Assembly: GCF_030064675.1 (NCBI RefSeq)
Contig: NZ_CP116413.1
Location: 2,450,001-2,514,000, forward strand
Length of the DNA stretch: 64,000 nt
From: Crossiella sp. CA-258035
Lineage (GTDB): Bacteria > Actinomycetota > Actinomycetes > Mycobacteriales > Pseudonocardiaceae
Reading direction: 5' to 3'
Below are positions 39,681 to 47,666 of this stretch, piece by piece. The notes below the pieces were generated by a model, which was not told the DNA's origin, did not search any database, and worked only from the letters and a program-made list of their open reading frames with translations. A program made the position numbers and the translations under genes. Within the stretch, counting starts at the first letter, position 1. The number at the start of each line of letters is the position of its first letter.

Positions 39681-42600
39681 GTGGAGATTTCGGACAGCAA
39701 CGATTCGATTTTGTCCCGACGCCGGTTCCTGCAGGCGGCCGCATTCACCGCGGCCGCGGCGGGCACCGCCGGAGTCCTCGGTTCCGCACCGGGGGCACTC
39801 GCCGCGCCCGCCGCCGAAGAGGCTGGTCGGACAGCGCTTTCCTTCACCGCGGCGACCAACGGCGCGGCCACCCTGAGCCCGGCCGACGGCAGCCTGGTCG
39901 CCGAGGTGCAGAACGTGCTGTGGGCCATTCCCCGCGGCGGCGGCAAAGCCAAGGCGCTCACCCCGGCCGACCTCGAACCCAACCGGCCGGTGTTCAGCCC
40001 GGACGGCAAGCAGCTCGTCGTCTGCGCCTATCGCGGCGGCGGTTTCCACCTGTGGCTGCTGCGCGCGGACGGCTCCGGCCTGCGCCAGCTCACCGACGGC
40101 CCGTGGGACGACCGCGGCCCGGCCTGGTCCCCGGACGGCACGAAGATCGTCTTCGCCTCCGAGCGGGAGGGGCACACCGTCGAGGGCAGCCCGTACCGGA
40201 TCTGGGTGCTGGACGTGCGCACCGGCGAGCTGACCCGGATCACCGGCAAGCCCGGCCAGGACGGTCCGTTGCAGGACAAGGCGTGGGAGGACTTCGACCC
40301 GACCTTCTCCGCCGACGGCAGCCGGATCCTGTTCGTGCGCGGCTCCTTCACCGGCACCGCGCTGGACTCCCGCACTGTGGCCGCGGTCCGCGCCGACGGC
40401 AGCGGCCCGGTCACCGTCGCGCACACCGACACCAGCGGCGCCCAGGTGCTGGCCCCCGCGCTGTCCCCGGACGGCCGCCTGGCCTACCTGCGCACCACCC
40501 CGGCGCCCGCCGCGGGCTGCACCCTGGTGGTGGCCGGTCAGCCGGTGCCGGTGGACGGCGACGTGGAGCCGGTGCCGCCGCGCTGGGTGGCTGCGGACCA
40601 GCTGCTGCTCACCGTCAGCGGCAAGTTCACCCTGCTGCGCCCCACCGCGCCCGCGAACGCCGAGCCCATCGCCTTCACCGCGACGCTGCCGGTGGACCGG
40701 CCGCGCTACCGCGGCAAGCGCTACGACCTCACCGGCGGCGGGGTGCGCGACGTGCGCTCGCCGCACCTGCCCGCGCTGTCCCCGGACGGTCGCCAGATCG
40801 TCTTCGCCGCGCTCAACTCGCTGTGGACCGTGCCCAGCTCCGGCGGCAGCCCGCGCAAGGTGGTCACCGCCGAGCCGACCCGGTTCCTGCTCGCGCCGAC
40901 CTGGACCGCCGATGGCAAGGGCATCGTCTACAGCGACGACCGCGACGGCCTCTACACCGCCCGCCGCCGCGACCTGGCCACCGGCGCGGAGACCGTGCTG
41001 GCCACCGGCGGCCGGGTGCACCCCGCGCTGTCCCCGGACGGCAAGTGGCTGGCCGCGCTGGACATGTCCGGCAACCTGGTGCTGCGCGACCTGGCCGCGG
41101 GTACGGAGAAGGTGCTGGCCGCCCCGCTCGGCGGCGGTGGCATCCCGGGACGGCCGAGCTGGTCGCCGGACGGGAAGTTCCTCGCCTTCTGCGACCGCAA
41201 CCGGCTCAACGGCCGCTTCCGCGAGGGCTACAACCTGATCAGGGTGATCGAGGTCAGTTCCGGCAAGTCCCGGCTGCACCCGGTCGCGCCGAACACCTCG
41301 ATCGCCGACCGCTACGACTCCGGCCCGGTCTGGTCCCCGGACGGCAGGCACTTCGCGGTGATCATCGAATCCGCGCTGCACCTGGTGCCGATCGGCCGGG
41401 ACGGCACCCCCTCCGGCCCGCCGCGCAAGCTCGCCGACGAGGCCGCCGACCACCCGTCCTTCGCCGGTGACGGCCGCACCGTGCTCTACCTCTCCGGCGG
41501 CCGCCTGCGGCTGATCGGGGTCGGCGGGGGCGCGCCGCGGACGGTCCGCGCGCCGCTGGACTACCGGCGGCCCCGGCCCGAGGACACCGTGGTGCACGCA
41601 GGCCGGTTCTGGGCAGGCGCCGGTGACGAGGTGCGCCAGGACGTGGACCTGGTGCTGCGCGGCGGCCGGATCGCCGCGGTCGAGCCGCACCGTCCCGGCC
41701 GGCCGGTCGGTAAGCGGATCGACGCCTCGAAGCAGACCGTGCTGCCCGGGCTGTGGGACGCGCACACCCACCCCTGGCAGTCCACCTACGGCGGCCGCCA
41801 GACCGCGTTGCAGCTGGCCTACGGCATCACCACCGCGGTCTCCTTCGGCGGCTTCGCCTACGAGCAGGCCCGGATCAGGGAGGCGGTCAACGCGGGCGCG
41901 CTGGCCGGACCGCGGCTGATCGCCACCGGCGAGCTGCTCGACGGCGCCAGGGTCGCCTACAGCATGGGCCGCGCGCACAGCACCCGCGAGGGCCTGCGCC
42001 GCTCGCTGGACCGGGCCGCCGCGCTGGACTGGGACTTCGTCAAGACCTACGTCCGCGCGCCCGGCTGGATCATGGCCGAGGCGGCCAGGTTCGCGCACGA
42101 GCGGCTCGGCGTGCGCAGCGGCGGCCACCTGTGCTCGCCTGGCGTGCAGCTCAACCAGGACCTGACCACCCACCTGCAGGCCACCCAGCGCCTGGAGTGG
42201 GGCCACGCGACCAGCGCTTCCGGCCGCGTCTACCAGGACCTGACCGAGATCTACACGAAGACGAACTTCCACCTCATCGCCACCCCGTTCACCGCGGCCC
42301 CGCTGATCGGCGCGGACGCCGCGCTGGCCGAGGACCCCAGGGTCGGCACCCTGATGCCGCCGTGGGACGCCGCCGCCGCGCGGGCCGCGGCCAAGGTGCC
42401 GCCCAGCCAGGCCCAGCTGAACACGCTGTCCACCGAGGTGGACGTGTACAAGCGGGTCCTCGACGGCGGCGGCCTGGTCGCCCTGGGCACCGACCAGCCA
42501 CTGGTCGCGGTTGGCCTGCACCTGCACCTGGCGCTGCGGGCCCTGCACCGCAACGGGTTCACCCCGGCGCAGGCCCTGCGCACGGTGACCTCGCTGCCGG

Positions 42601-42875
42601 CGGAGGTCTTCGGGCAGTCCGAGGACCTGGGCACCCTCGAGGTCGGCAAGGTCGCCGATGTGACCATTGTGGACGGTGACCCGTTCACCGACTTCAGCTC
42701 CCTGGTCCGCACCACCTCGGTGCTGCGCGGCGGCATCCAGTTCACCGCCGCCGACCTGGTCGGCTCCTTCGCCAACCAGGCCGAGGCGCTCACCAAGTCC
42801 GCCCCCGACGACGCCCACTGGCTCGAAGTCGCCCACACCATGCGCCGCAACTCCTGCTGCGACCCCGAGTGCTAA
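39681..42875 (+). CDS. Tat-exported beta-propeller/amidohydrolase fusion
   Basis: A 1,064-residue protein. The N-terminus has a twin-arginine signal (SRRRFLQAAAF) and an AxA-type cleavage region near residue 42. Residues ~55-640 hold TolB/PD40 blades (FSPDGKQLVV, WSPDGTKIVFA, LSPDGRQIVFA and more). Residues ~660-1040 form an amidohydrolase barrel with DAHTH, the probable bridging lysine in FVKTY, His in GGHLCSP and WGHATS, and Asp in LGTDQP, so the metal site looks complete. Family members of this fusion include exported peptide or prolidase-like hydrolases (family knowledge); the substrate is not deducible. GTG 39681 is the start. The 22-bp repeat array follows at once. Confidence 0.85.
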   Translation: MEISDSNDSILSRRRFLQAAAFTAAAAGTAGVLGSAPGALAAPAAEEAGRTALSFTAATNGAATLSPADGSLVAEVQNVLWAIPRGGGKAKALTPADLEPNRPVFSPDGKQLVVCAYRGGGFHLWLLRADGSGLRQLTDGPWDDRGPAWSPDGTKIVFASEREGHTVEGSPYRIWVLDVRTGELTRITGKPGQDGPLQDKAWEDFDPTFSADGSRILFVRGSFTGTALDSRTVAAVRADGSGPVTVAHTDTSGAQVLAPALSPDGRLAYLRTTPAPAAGCTLVVAGQPVPVDGDVEPVPPRWVAADQLLLTVSGKFTLLRPTAPANAEPIAFTATLPVDRPRYRGKRYDLTGGGVRDVRSPHLPALSPDGRQIVFAALNSLWTVPSSGGSPRKVVTAEPTRFLLAPTWTADGKGIVYSDDRDGLYTARRRDLATGAETVLATGGRVHPALSPDGKWLAALDMSGNLVLRDLAAGTEKVLAAPLGGGGIPGRPSWSPDGKFLAFCDRNRLNGRFREGYNLIRVIEVSSGKSRLHPVAPNTSIADRYDSGPVWSPDGRHFAVIIESALHLVPIGRDGTPSGPPRKLADEAADHPSFAGDGRTVLYLSGGRLRLIGVGGGAPRTVRAPLDYRRPRPEDTVVHAGRFWAGAGDEVRQDVDLVLRGGRIAAVEPHRPGRPVGKRIDASKQTVLPGLWDAHTHPWQSTYGGRQTALQLAYGITTAVSFGGFAYEQARIREAVNAGALAGPRLIATGELLDGARVAYSMGRAHSTREGLRRSLDRAAALDWDFVKTYVRAPGWIMAEAARFAHERLGVRSGGHLCSPGVQLNQDLTTHLQATQRLEWGHATSASGRVYQDLTEIYTKTNFHLIATPFTAAPLIGADAALAEDPRVGTLMPPWDAAAARAAAKVPPSQAQLNTLSTEVDVYKRVLDGGGLVALGTDQPLVAVGLHLHLALRALHRNGFTPAQALRTVTSLPAEVFGQSEDLGTLEVGKVADVTIVDGDPFTDFSSLVRTTSVLRGGIQFTAADLVGSFANQAEALTKSAPDDAHWLEVAHTMRRNSCCDPEC

Positions 42876-43229
42876 CCCCGCGTGTTGGCCGATCTCGTAC
42901 GCAGTGTTGGCCGAAGTAGTACGGAGTCTTGGCCGATCCGGACCCGCGAGGCCCCGCCCCGCCGCCCGGGTCGGCCAACACACCGTCCGGCAACGGCCAA
43001 CACAGCGTCCCGGATCGGCCAACACAGCGTCCCGCAACGGCCAAGACGGCGTCCACAACGGCCAACACGGTGGTGGGGCGGCTGGCCCCGGTGGGGTGAA
43101 CTGATAACTGAATGGCCGGTCTTCACCTCGGCGTCACCTCAGCGGTGCTGGGATCGGACGGGGCGGTGCGTGGTCTCCGCGCACCGCCTACCGTGGAACA
43201 GGCCGGAACCGCAGTGGATCGGATGCGCT
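42876..43229. other. Non-coding stretch with 22-bp repeats
   Basis: 354 bases without a supportable gene. The first ~195 hold the two-orientation repeat array; the rest precedes the VKOR-family gene and should contain its promoter. Open frames through here arise from the repeats. Confidence 0.6.
42882..43070. repeat. 22-bp repeat array in two opposing orientations
   Basis: Three units beginning GTGTTGGCC or GTCTTGGCC start at 42882, 42904 and 42926, exactly 22 bases apart. After a GC-rich spacer (about 42945-42970), five units in the opposite orientation (CGGCCAACAC or CGGCCAAGAC) start at 42972, 42994, 43016, 43038 and 43059, with steps of 22, 22, 22 and 21. The conserved core is CGGCCAA(C/G)AC; the remaining ~12 bases vary more. 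The spacing equals about two helical turns, so all sites of one set face the same side of the DNA. Confidence 0.85.
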
Positions 43230-43847
43230 ATGACGAGCAGGCAGGTCGTTGCCGAGGGTGACGCCGGGGTCGAGGACCGCAGGCTGGACCGGATCGTGGC
43301 CTGGGTGCTCTCGGTCGGCGGGCTGGTCGGGCTGGTGGCCGCGTTCGTGCTGACGGTGGAGAAGTTCGAGCTGATGCTCAACTCGAACTACATCCCCACC
43401 TGCACCTTCAACGCCGCGCTCAGCTGCGGCACGGTGATGCAGTCGCCGCAGGCCGCGGTGTTCGGCTTCCCCAACTCGCTGCTGGGCATCGGCGGGTTCG
43501 GCGTGGTCACCGCGATCGGGTTCGGGCTGCTGGCCGGGGCGACCTACCGCCGCTGGTTCTGGCTGGGTCTGCAAGCGGGGGCGACGCTGGCGGTGGTGTT
43601 CGTGCACTGGCTGGTGGTGCAGAGCCTGTACGACATCCGGGTGCTCTGCCCCTACTGCATGGTCGTCTGGGCGGTGACCATCCCGGTCTTCGTCTACACC
43701 ACGCTGCACAACCTGGAACGCGGCCACTTCGGCGGGCGCGGCGGCGGCCGGGCCGTGGTCGGCTACCACGGCATCCTGACCGCCACCTGGCTCGCGGTGC
43801 TCGCCGCGCTGGTCTTCACCGCCTTCGGTGCCAGCCTGTTCGCCTGA
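43230..43847 (+). CDS. Vitamin K epoxide reductase (VKOR) family membrane protein
   Basis: A 205-residue protein with four or five membrane helices. Two loop cysteines (C58 and C66 in TCTFNAALSCG) and the active-site CPYC at ~140-143 match bacterial VKOR, which reoxidises DsbA-like proteins with quinone and so drives disulfide formation outside the membrane. No fused thioredoxin domain is present. ATG 43230 is the only start consistent with homology; longer upstream frames are repeat-derived. A bidirectional hairpin follows. It fits a window rich in secreted proteins, though no partner gene is adjacent. Confidence 0.88.
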   Translation: MTSRQVVAEGDAGVEDRRLDRIVAWVLSVGGLVGLVAAFVLTVEKFELMLNSNYIPTCTFNAALSCGTVMQSPQAAVFGFPNSLLGIGGFGVVTAIGFGLLAGATYRRWFWLGLQAGATLAVVFVHWLVVQSLYDIRVLCPYCMVVWAVTIPVFVYTTLHNLERGHFGGRGGGRAVVGYHGILTATWLAVLAALVFTAFGASLFA

Positions 43848-43860
43848 CCCCGCACAGCGA

Positions 43861-43894
43861 AACGCCCGGACCGGCCTGAGCCGATCCGGGCGTT
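43861..43894. terminator. 10-bp perfect hairpin between convergent genes
   Basis: AACGCCCGGA (43861-43870) and its exact complement (43885-43894), loop 14 bases. It serves both the VKOR gene and the convergent trypsin-fold gene. Confidence 0.7.
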
Positions 43895-43909
43895 GTCCGT
43901 TCCGCTACC

Positions 43910-45943
43910 TCACTGGATGAAGTGGGCCCGCTCCCAGTACCAGCCGCCGCGGGAGTCCCAGCCGTCCGCGCCGCGGTCGGTGCCGCCGCCGGGCTGGCCG
44001 CGGAAGTTGAACAGCTTGATGTTGCCGCCGCCGTAGTGGTAGAAGCCGCCGAGGTCGGAGCGGCCGTCGCCGTTGAAGTCACCGGCCACCCACACGCTGG
44101 ACGGCAGGTGCCAGTCGCCCGGCCTGGTCTCCCAGGTCATCGCGAACCGCCCGAGGCCGTTCGCGGTGCTCTTGGCCACGTACAGCGCGAGCCGGTCGTC
44201 GGGGTAGCCGTACAGGCCCGCGATGTCGGTGCGCCCGTCGCCGTCGAAGTCGCCCGCCAACAGCCGGGAACGACCCGGGTCCCACTGGTTGGGGCCGGTC
44301 CGCCACTGCTGCACGGGGGCGGTGTGCCCGTCCACGGTGCCGTTGGCGATGAACAGCGCGACGTCGTAGCCGCCGTAGTTGTACAGCGCGGCCATGTCGT
44401 CGCGGCCGTCGCCGTTGAAGTCACCGGCGACGAAGGTGCTGCTGGTGCGCTCCCAGTTGCCGTCGCCGGAGTTCCAGGTCTGCACCGGCGCGTCCACCCC
44501 GGTCGGGTTGCCCCGGAACAGCCAGAACGCGGTGCGGCCGTTCTCGTAGCCGTAGGCGGCGGTGACGTCGGTGCGGCCGTCGCCGTTGAAGTCCCCGGCC
44601 ACGAACTGCGCCCGGTTCCAGTCCCACTGGCCCGCGGAGTCCCACAGCGCGGCGCCGTCCTTGAGCCCGGTCGGCGAGCCCCAGCGGACCCAGAACTTGA
44701 TGTTGCCGCCGCCGTAGTTGTAGAAGGCGCCCCAGTCGGCGAAGCCGTCGCCGTTGAAGTCGCCGTTGAGGTACTTGGCGCTGGAGACGGTCCAGTTGTT
44801 CGGACCGGTGCGGTGCTTGGACACCGGCTCGGTGGGACCGGCGACCGTGCCGTCGAAGCTGAACGTGCCCGCGTCGCCGTTGCTGTAGTCGTAGATCGCG
44901 GAGATGTCGTCGCGGCCGTCGCCGTTGAAGTCGCTGATGGTGTGCGTCTTCACGGTGGCCGAGGCGACCGAGGAGACCGGGCCGTCACCGGCGGCGGTCA
45001 CCGGGACCACCCGGTAGTGCCAGGTCTGCTTGGCCGGCAGCGCGGTGTGCGCGTACCTGCCGTCGCTGACCGTGCCCAGCAGGTTCGCCGGGACCAGCGG
45101 CACGTCCGCGGTCTGCGCGCCGTAGACGCGGTAGGCGGTGGCGTTGAGCGAGGGCGGGTTCAGCCAGCTGAGCTGGTTGCCGTGCTGCGCCAGCGGGGTC
45201 GCGGTCAGGCCGATGAGCTGGGCTTCCAGCCAGCCGTCCAGGTTGTCCACCCTGGACTCGGTGACGGTGCGCCTGGTCTCGGTCTCGCCCATGCAGCCGC
45301 CCTGCCAGGAGGCCGCGTGCAGGCCGATGACCTCGGCGCGGCTGCCGGTCTCGCGGAAGGCGGGGCCGCCGGAGTCGCCGCGGCAGACCGAGACCGAGCC
45401 CTCGCCGAGCACGCTGAGCGTGGTCGCGGCGGCCGACTCGACCTTGGCCGGGCCGGTGTGCAGCCGGTCGGGGGTCCACTCGGTGGCGGTGCGGCCGTAT
45501 CCGGCCAGGCGCACGGTGTCCCCGGCGGCGGGCGCGGTCTTGGCCACGGTGGCCGGCACCACGCCGGCGACCGGGGTGGCCAGCCGGACCAGGCTCAGGT
45601 TGCGGTCGGCGCGGTGCACCAGGTTGACCGCGTCCACCACCTGGCCGGTGCTGCCGGAGAGCACGGCGCGGCCCACGGTGACCTTGGTCGGCTGGGCCGG
45701 CTTGCCGCCCTGGGCGTTCTCCGGGAAGCAGGACTTCACGGTCAGCACCCAGTTCGGGTCGATCAGCACGCCGCTGCAACTGCGGGTGCCAGGGCCGACG
45801 TCGATCTTGGCGACGAAGCCGTAGGAGCCCTCCGCCGCGGCGGTACCGCCGGCGAGGCCGTGCGCGGGCAGGCTGGTCAGCAGCGCCGCGGCGGTGGTGA
45901 AGGCGAGCAGGCCGACGGCCTTGCCCGCACGATGGCGAGTCAC
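43910..45943 (-). CDS. Secreted trypsin-fold protein with FG-GAP repeats, degenerate triad
   Basis: A 677-residue exported protein. I start at GTG 45943, eight bases after GGGGGAA; the longer frame adds 14 residues before the signal peptide. Residues ~40-250 have the S1 fold with CRGDSGGPAF (Ser195 region). The His57 site reads VLTVKSC in place of TAAHC, and the Asp102 site reads NLSLVRL in place of DxAL, so two triad residues are replaced. A FnIII-like segment follows (~255-345), then six FG-GAP/VCBS copies of the GDFNGDGRDD type (~350-670), which bind calcium and build a propeller. It probably acts as a binding or adhesion protein, not a protease. I recall similar proteins in Streptomyces. 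Confidence 0.85.
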   Translation of the reverse strand: MTRHRAGKAVGLLAFTTAAALLTSLPAHGLAGGTAAAEGSYGFVAKIDVGPGTRSCSGVLIDPNWVLTVKSCFPENAQGGKPAQPTKVTVGRAVLSGSTGQVVDAVNLVHRADRNLSLVRLATPVAGVVPATVAKTAPAAGDTVRLAGYGRTATEWTPDRLHTGPAKVESAAATTLSVLGEGSVSVCRGDSGGPAFRETGSRAEVIGLHAASWQGGCMGETETRRTVTESRVDNLDGWLEAQLIGLTATPLAQHGNQLSWLNPPSLNATAYRVYGAQTADVPLVPANLLGTVSDGRYAHTALPAKQTWHYRVVPVTAAGDGPVSSVASATVKTHTISDFNGDGRDDISAIYDYSNGDAGTFSFDGTVAGPTEPVSKHRTGPNNWTVSSAKYLNGDFNGDGFADWGAFYNYGGGNIKFWVRWGSPTGLKDGAALWDSAGQWDWNRAQFVAGDFNGDGRTDVTAAYGYENGRTAFWLFRGNPTGVDAPVQTWNSGDGNWERTSSTFVAGDFNGDGRDDMAALYNYGGYDVALFIANGTVDGHTAPVQQWRTGPNQWDPGRSRLLAGDFDGDGRTDIAGLYGYPDDRLALYVAKSTANGLGRFAMTWETRPGDWHLPSSVWVAGDFNGDGRSDLGGFYHYGGGNIKLFNFRGQPGGGTDRGADGWDSRGGWYWERAHFIQ

Positions 45944-46034
45944 GGTGTTGGTTCCCCCAGTCACGGGAAATCGTTCAGATCCCAAGAAGTGCGGCTCGAT
46001 GGTCGGTCATCGGCAGGCGTCCGCGTAGCCCGTA

Positions 46035-46046
46035 TGACAAGTGTCA
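46035..46046. promoter_or_regulatory. Palindrome TGACAAGTGTCA upstream of divergently unrelated genes
   Basis: TGACA and TGTCA arms around AG, about 90 bases before the GTG at 45943 on the minus strand and just after the stop of the DUF5313 gene. It may be an operator of the trypsin-fold gene; unassigned. Confidence 0.35.
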
Positions 46047-46068
46047 CAGGCTGTAACAATTGACCTGG

Positions 46069-46431
46069 TCAGCGCGAACCGCTGTCCCGCCGACGGGCCG
46101 CTCTGACCTGGGTCGCGTGGCCCTCCGGCCAGCCGTGCCTGGCCGCCCGGTAGTCCGCGCTCTCCGGCGCGAAGGAGGCCGAGTAGTACAGGCTCACCAG
46201 CAGCCCGATGCCCAGCGCGGGCAGCACGATGGCCGGTGGGAAGCCGAGCAGCGGGTCGAAGACCAGGAACAGCAGGAAGACCAGCGGCGCGGCCTGGACC
46301 AGGGTGCGGGCCACGTGCCGCAGCAGCCAGGTCGGCGCGGTCACGTCGTGCAGCACCCACTCGTGGTACCGCTCCGGCAGGCGAGCGCCGTAGGCGTAGG
46401 CCAGCCAGCGGGCCGGGTTCGGCCGCTCCAT
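46069..46431 (-). CDS. DUF5313-family small membrane protein
   Basis: A 120-residue protein beginning MERPNPARWLAYAYGARLP, with EWVLHDVTAPTWLLRH and two hydrophobic helices (~55-90). This matches the actinobacterial DUF5313 family, whose function is unknown. I start at ATG 46431, where homology begins, and not at the longer in-frame ATG. It lies in the same direction as the trypsin-fold gene and is divergent from the glycosyltransferase gene. Confidence 0.8.
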   Translation of the reverse strand: MERPNPARWLAYAYGARLPERYHEWVLHDVTAPTWLLRHVARTLVQAAPLVFLLFLVFDPLLGFPPAIVLPALGIGLLVSLYYSASFAPESADYRAARHGWPEGHATQVRAARRRDSGSR

Positions 46432-46495
46432 GCATCCAGAGTAGGTCGTTCGGCTGATCGACAAACCTCTCTGGAGATCACGCTACCGTGGCGGG

Positions 46496-47617
46496 GTGCG
46501 CGTCATGATCACCGCGGCTCCGCTGCTGGGCCACCTGTTGCCGCTGGTTCCCCTCGCCCGCGCGATCCGCGAGGCCGGTCACGAGGTCCTGCTGGCCACC
46601 GCCGGCGAGGCGCTGGCCGTGGCCGACCAGTCCGACCTGCCGGTGCGCGACATCGCGCCCGGCTTCCGGTTCGAGCCGATCGTGCGCCGGACCCTGCTGT
46701 GGCACCCGCTGATCGCCAAGGCGGAGATCGCGGGCAAGTCCGGTACCAGGGGCGCGGCCCTGCTGTTCGGGCACGTGAACGAGGAGATCGCGGACGGCGC
46801 GGTCGAGCTGGCCCGCTCCTGGCGGCCGGACCTGATCCTGCACGAGCCGCTGGCCATCGCGGGCGCGCTGGCCGCCGCGGTGACCGGGGTGCCCGCGGTG
46901 CTGGTGGAGAACTCGCTCTTCGACGGCCTGGAACTGCTCGCCGCGACCAAGGAGAAGCTGAGCAAGCCGTTGCGCCGCAACGGGATCGACCACCTGCCGG
47001 GGCCCGCCGCGCGGATCGTCACCGCGCCGCCCAGCCTGGTCGGCGAGCAGCCGGGCTGGCCGATGCGCTACGAGCCCTACAGCGGCGCGGGCGAGCTGCC
47101 CGCCTGGCTGGCCGCGGAGTCCGAGCGGCCGCGGATCGCGGTCAGCCGCAGCACCGTCGGCGGTCCGGGCGGCAACCGCCTGATGAGCGCGGTGGTGGAC
47201 GCCGCCGAGGGCCTGGACGCCGAGATCGTGCTGCTGCGCCCGGACCGCCGGGTGCTGCGCCGGGAGTCCCTGCCCGCCAACGTGCGCACCCTGGACTGGG
47301 CCCCGCTGACCAGCGTGCTGGCGCACTGCGCCGCGCTGGTGCACCACGGCGGCGCGGGTTCGGTGGCCGCGGCGCTGGCCGCGGGCATCCCGCAGCTGGT
47401 GGTGCCCGGCGCGGGCGACCGCGACCACAACGCCCGCCTGGTCGCCAAGCGTGGCGCGGGCACCGCGGTGGCGGCCAAGGACATCAGCACCGCGGAGCTG
47501 CGCAGGCTGCTCACCGACCCGGCGCTGACCGAGGCGTCCCTGGCCGTGCGCAAGGAGATGGCGGGCATGCCCGCCCCGGCCACGCTGGTGACGAAGCTGG
47601 CCGGGCTGGTCAAGTAG
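46496..47617 (+). CDS. GT-B glycosyltransferase, GT1/MGT-like
   Basis: A 373-residue enzyme of the fold used by macrolide and glycopeptide glycosyltransferases. The N-terminal acceptor half starts MRVMITAAPLLGHLLPLVPLA. The C-terminal half has the nucleotide-sugar signature around LDWAPLTSVLAHCAALVHHGGAGS and GIPQLVVPGAGDRDHNA. No membrane segment. It acts in the cytoplasm on small molecules with a nucleotide-activated sugar. It stands alone about 22 kb from the NRPS and without sugar-biosynthesis genes, so a role in tailoring the peptide is not supported. Its stop lies inside a terminator hairpin. Confidence 0.85.
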   Translation: MRVMITAAPLLGHLLPLVPLARAIREAGHEVLLATAGEALAVADQSDLPVRDIAPGFRFEPIVRRTLLWHPLIAKAEIAGKSGTRGAALLFGHVNEEIADGAVELARSWRPDLILHEPLAIAGALAAAVTGVPAVLVENSLFDGLELLAATKEKLSKPLRRNGIDHLPGPAARIVTAPPSLVGEQPGWPMRYEPYSGAGELPAWLAAESERPRIAVSRSTVGGPGGNRLMSAVVDAAEGLDAEIVLLRPDRRVLRRESLPANVRTLDWAPLTSVLAHCAALVHHGGAGSVAAALAAGIPQLVVPGAGDRDHNARLVAKRGAGTAVAAKDISTAELRRLLTDPALTEASLAVRKEMAGMPAPATLVTKLAGLVK

Positions 47618-47647
47618 GCCCGGGTTCCCCGCGCGGACCCGGGCCTA
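47615..47647. terminator. 11-bp perfect hairpin between convergent genes
   Basis: TAGGCCCGGGT (47615-47625, including the glycosyltransferase stop) and its exact complement (47637-47647), loop 11 bases. It can serve the convergent GH30 gene too. Confidence 0.75.
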
Positions 47648-47666
47648 CCACCTCACCGGTGTGTGC

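Noticed and set aside
39624-43058. Minus-strand frame of 1,144 codons opposite the amidohydrolase gene and the repeats
   Set aside because: Antisense shadow; the opposite strand has full domain motifs and the frame start is made of repeat units.
42882-43070. 22-bp repeat array as a CRISPR
   Set aside because: Units abut with no unique spacers, occur in both orientations, and no cas gene is nearby.
46496-47617. Glycosyltransferase as a tailoring enzyme of the peptide
   Set aside because: It is isolated, 22 kb away, has no sugar-biosynthesis neighbours and is separated by many unrelated genes.
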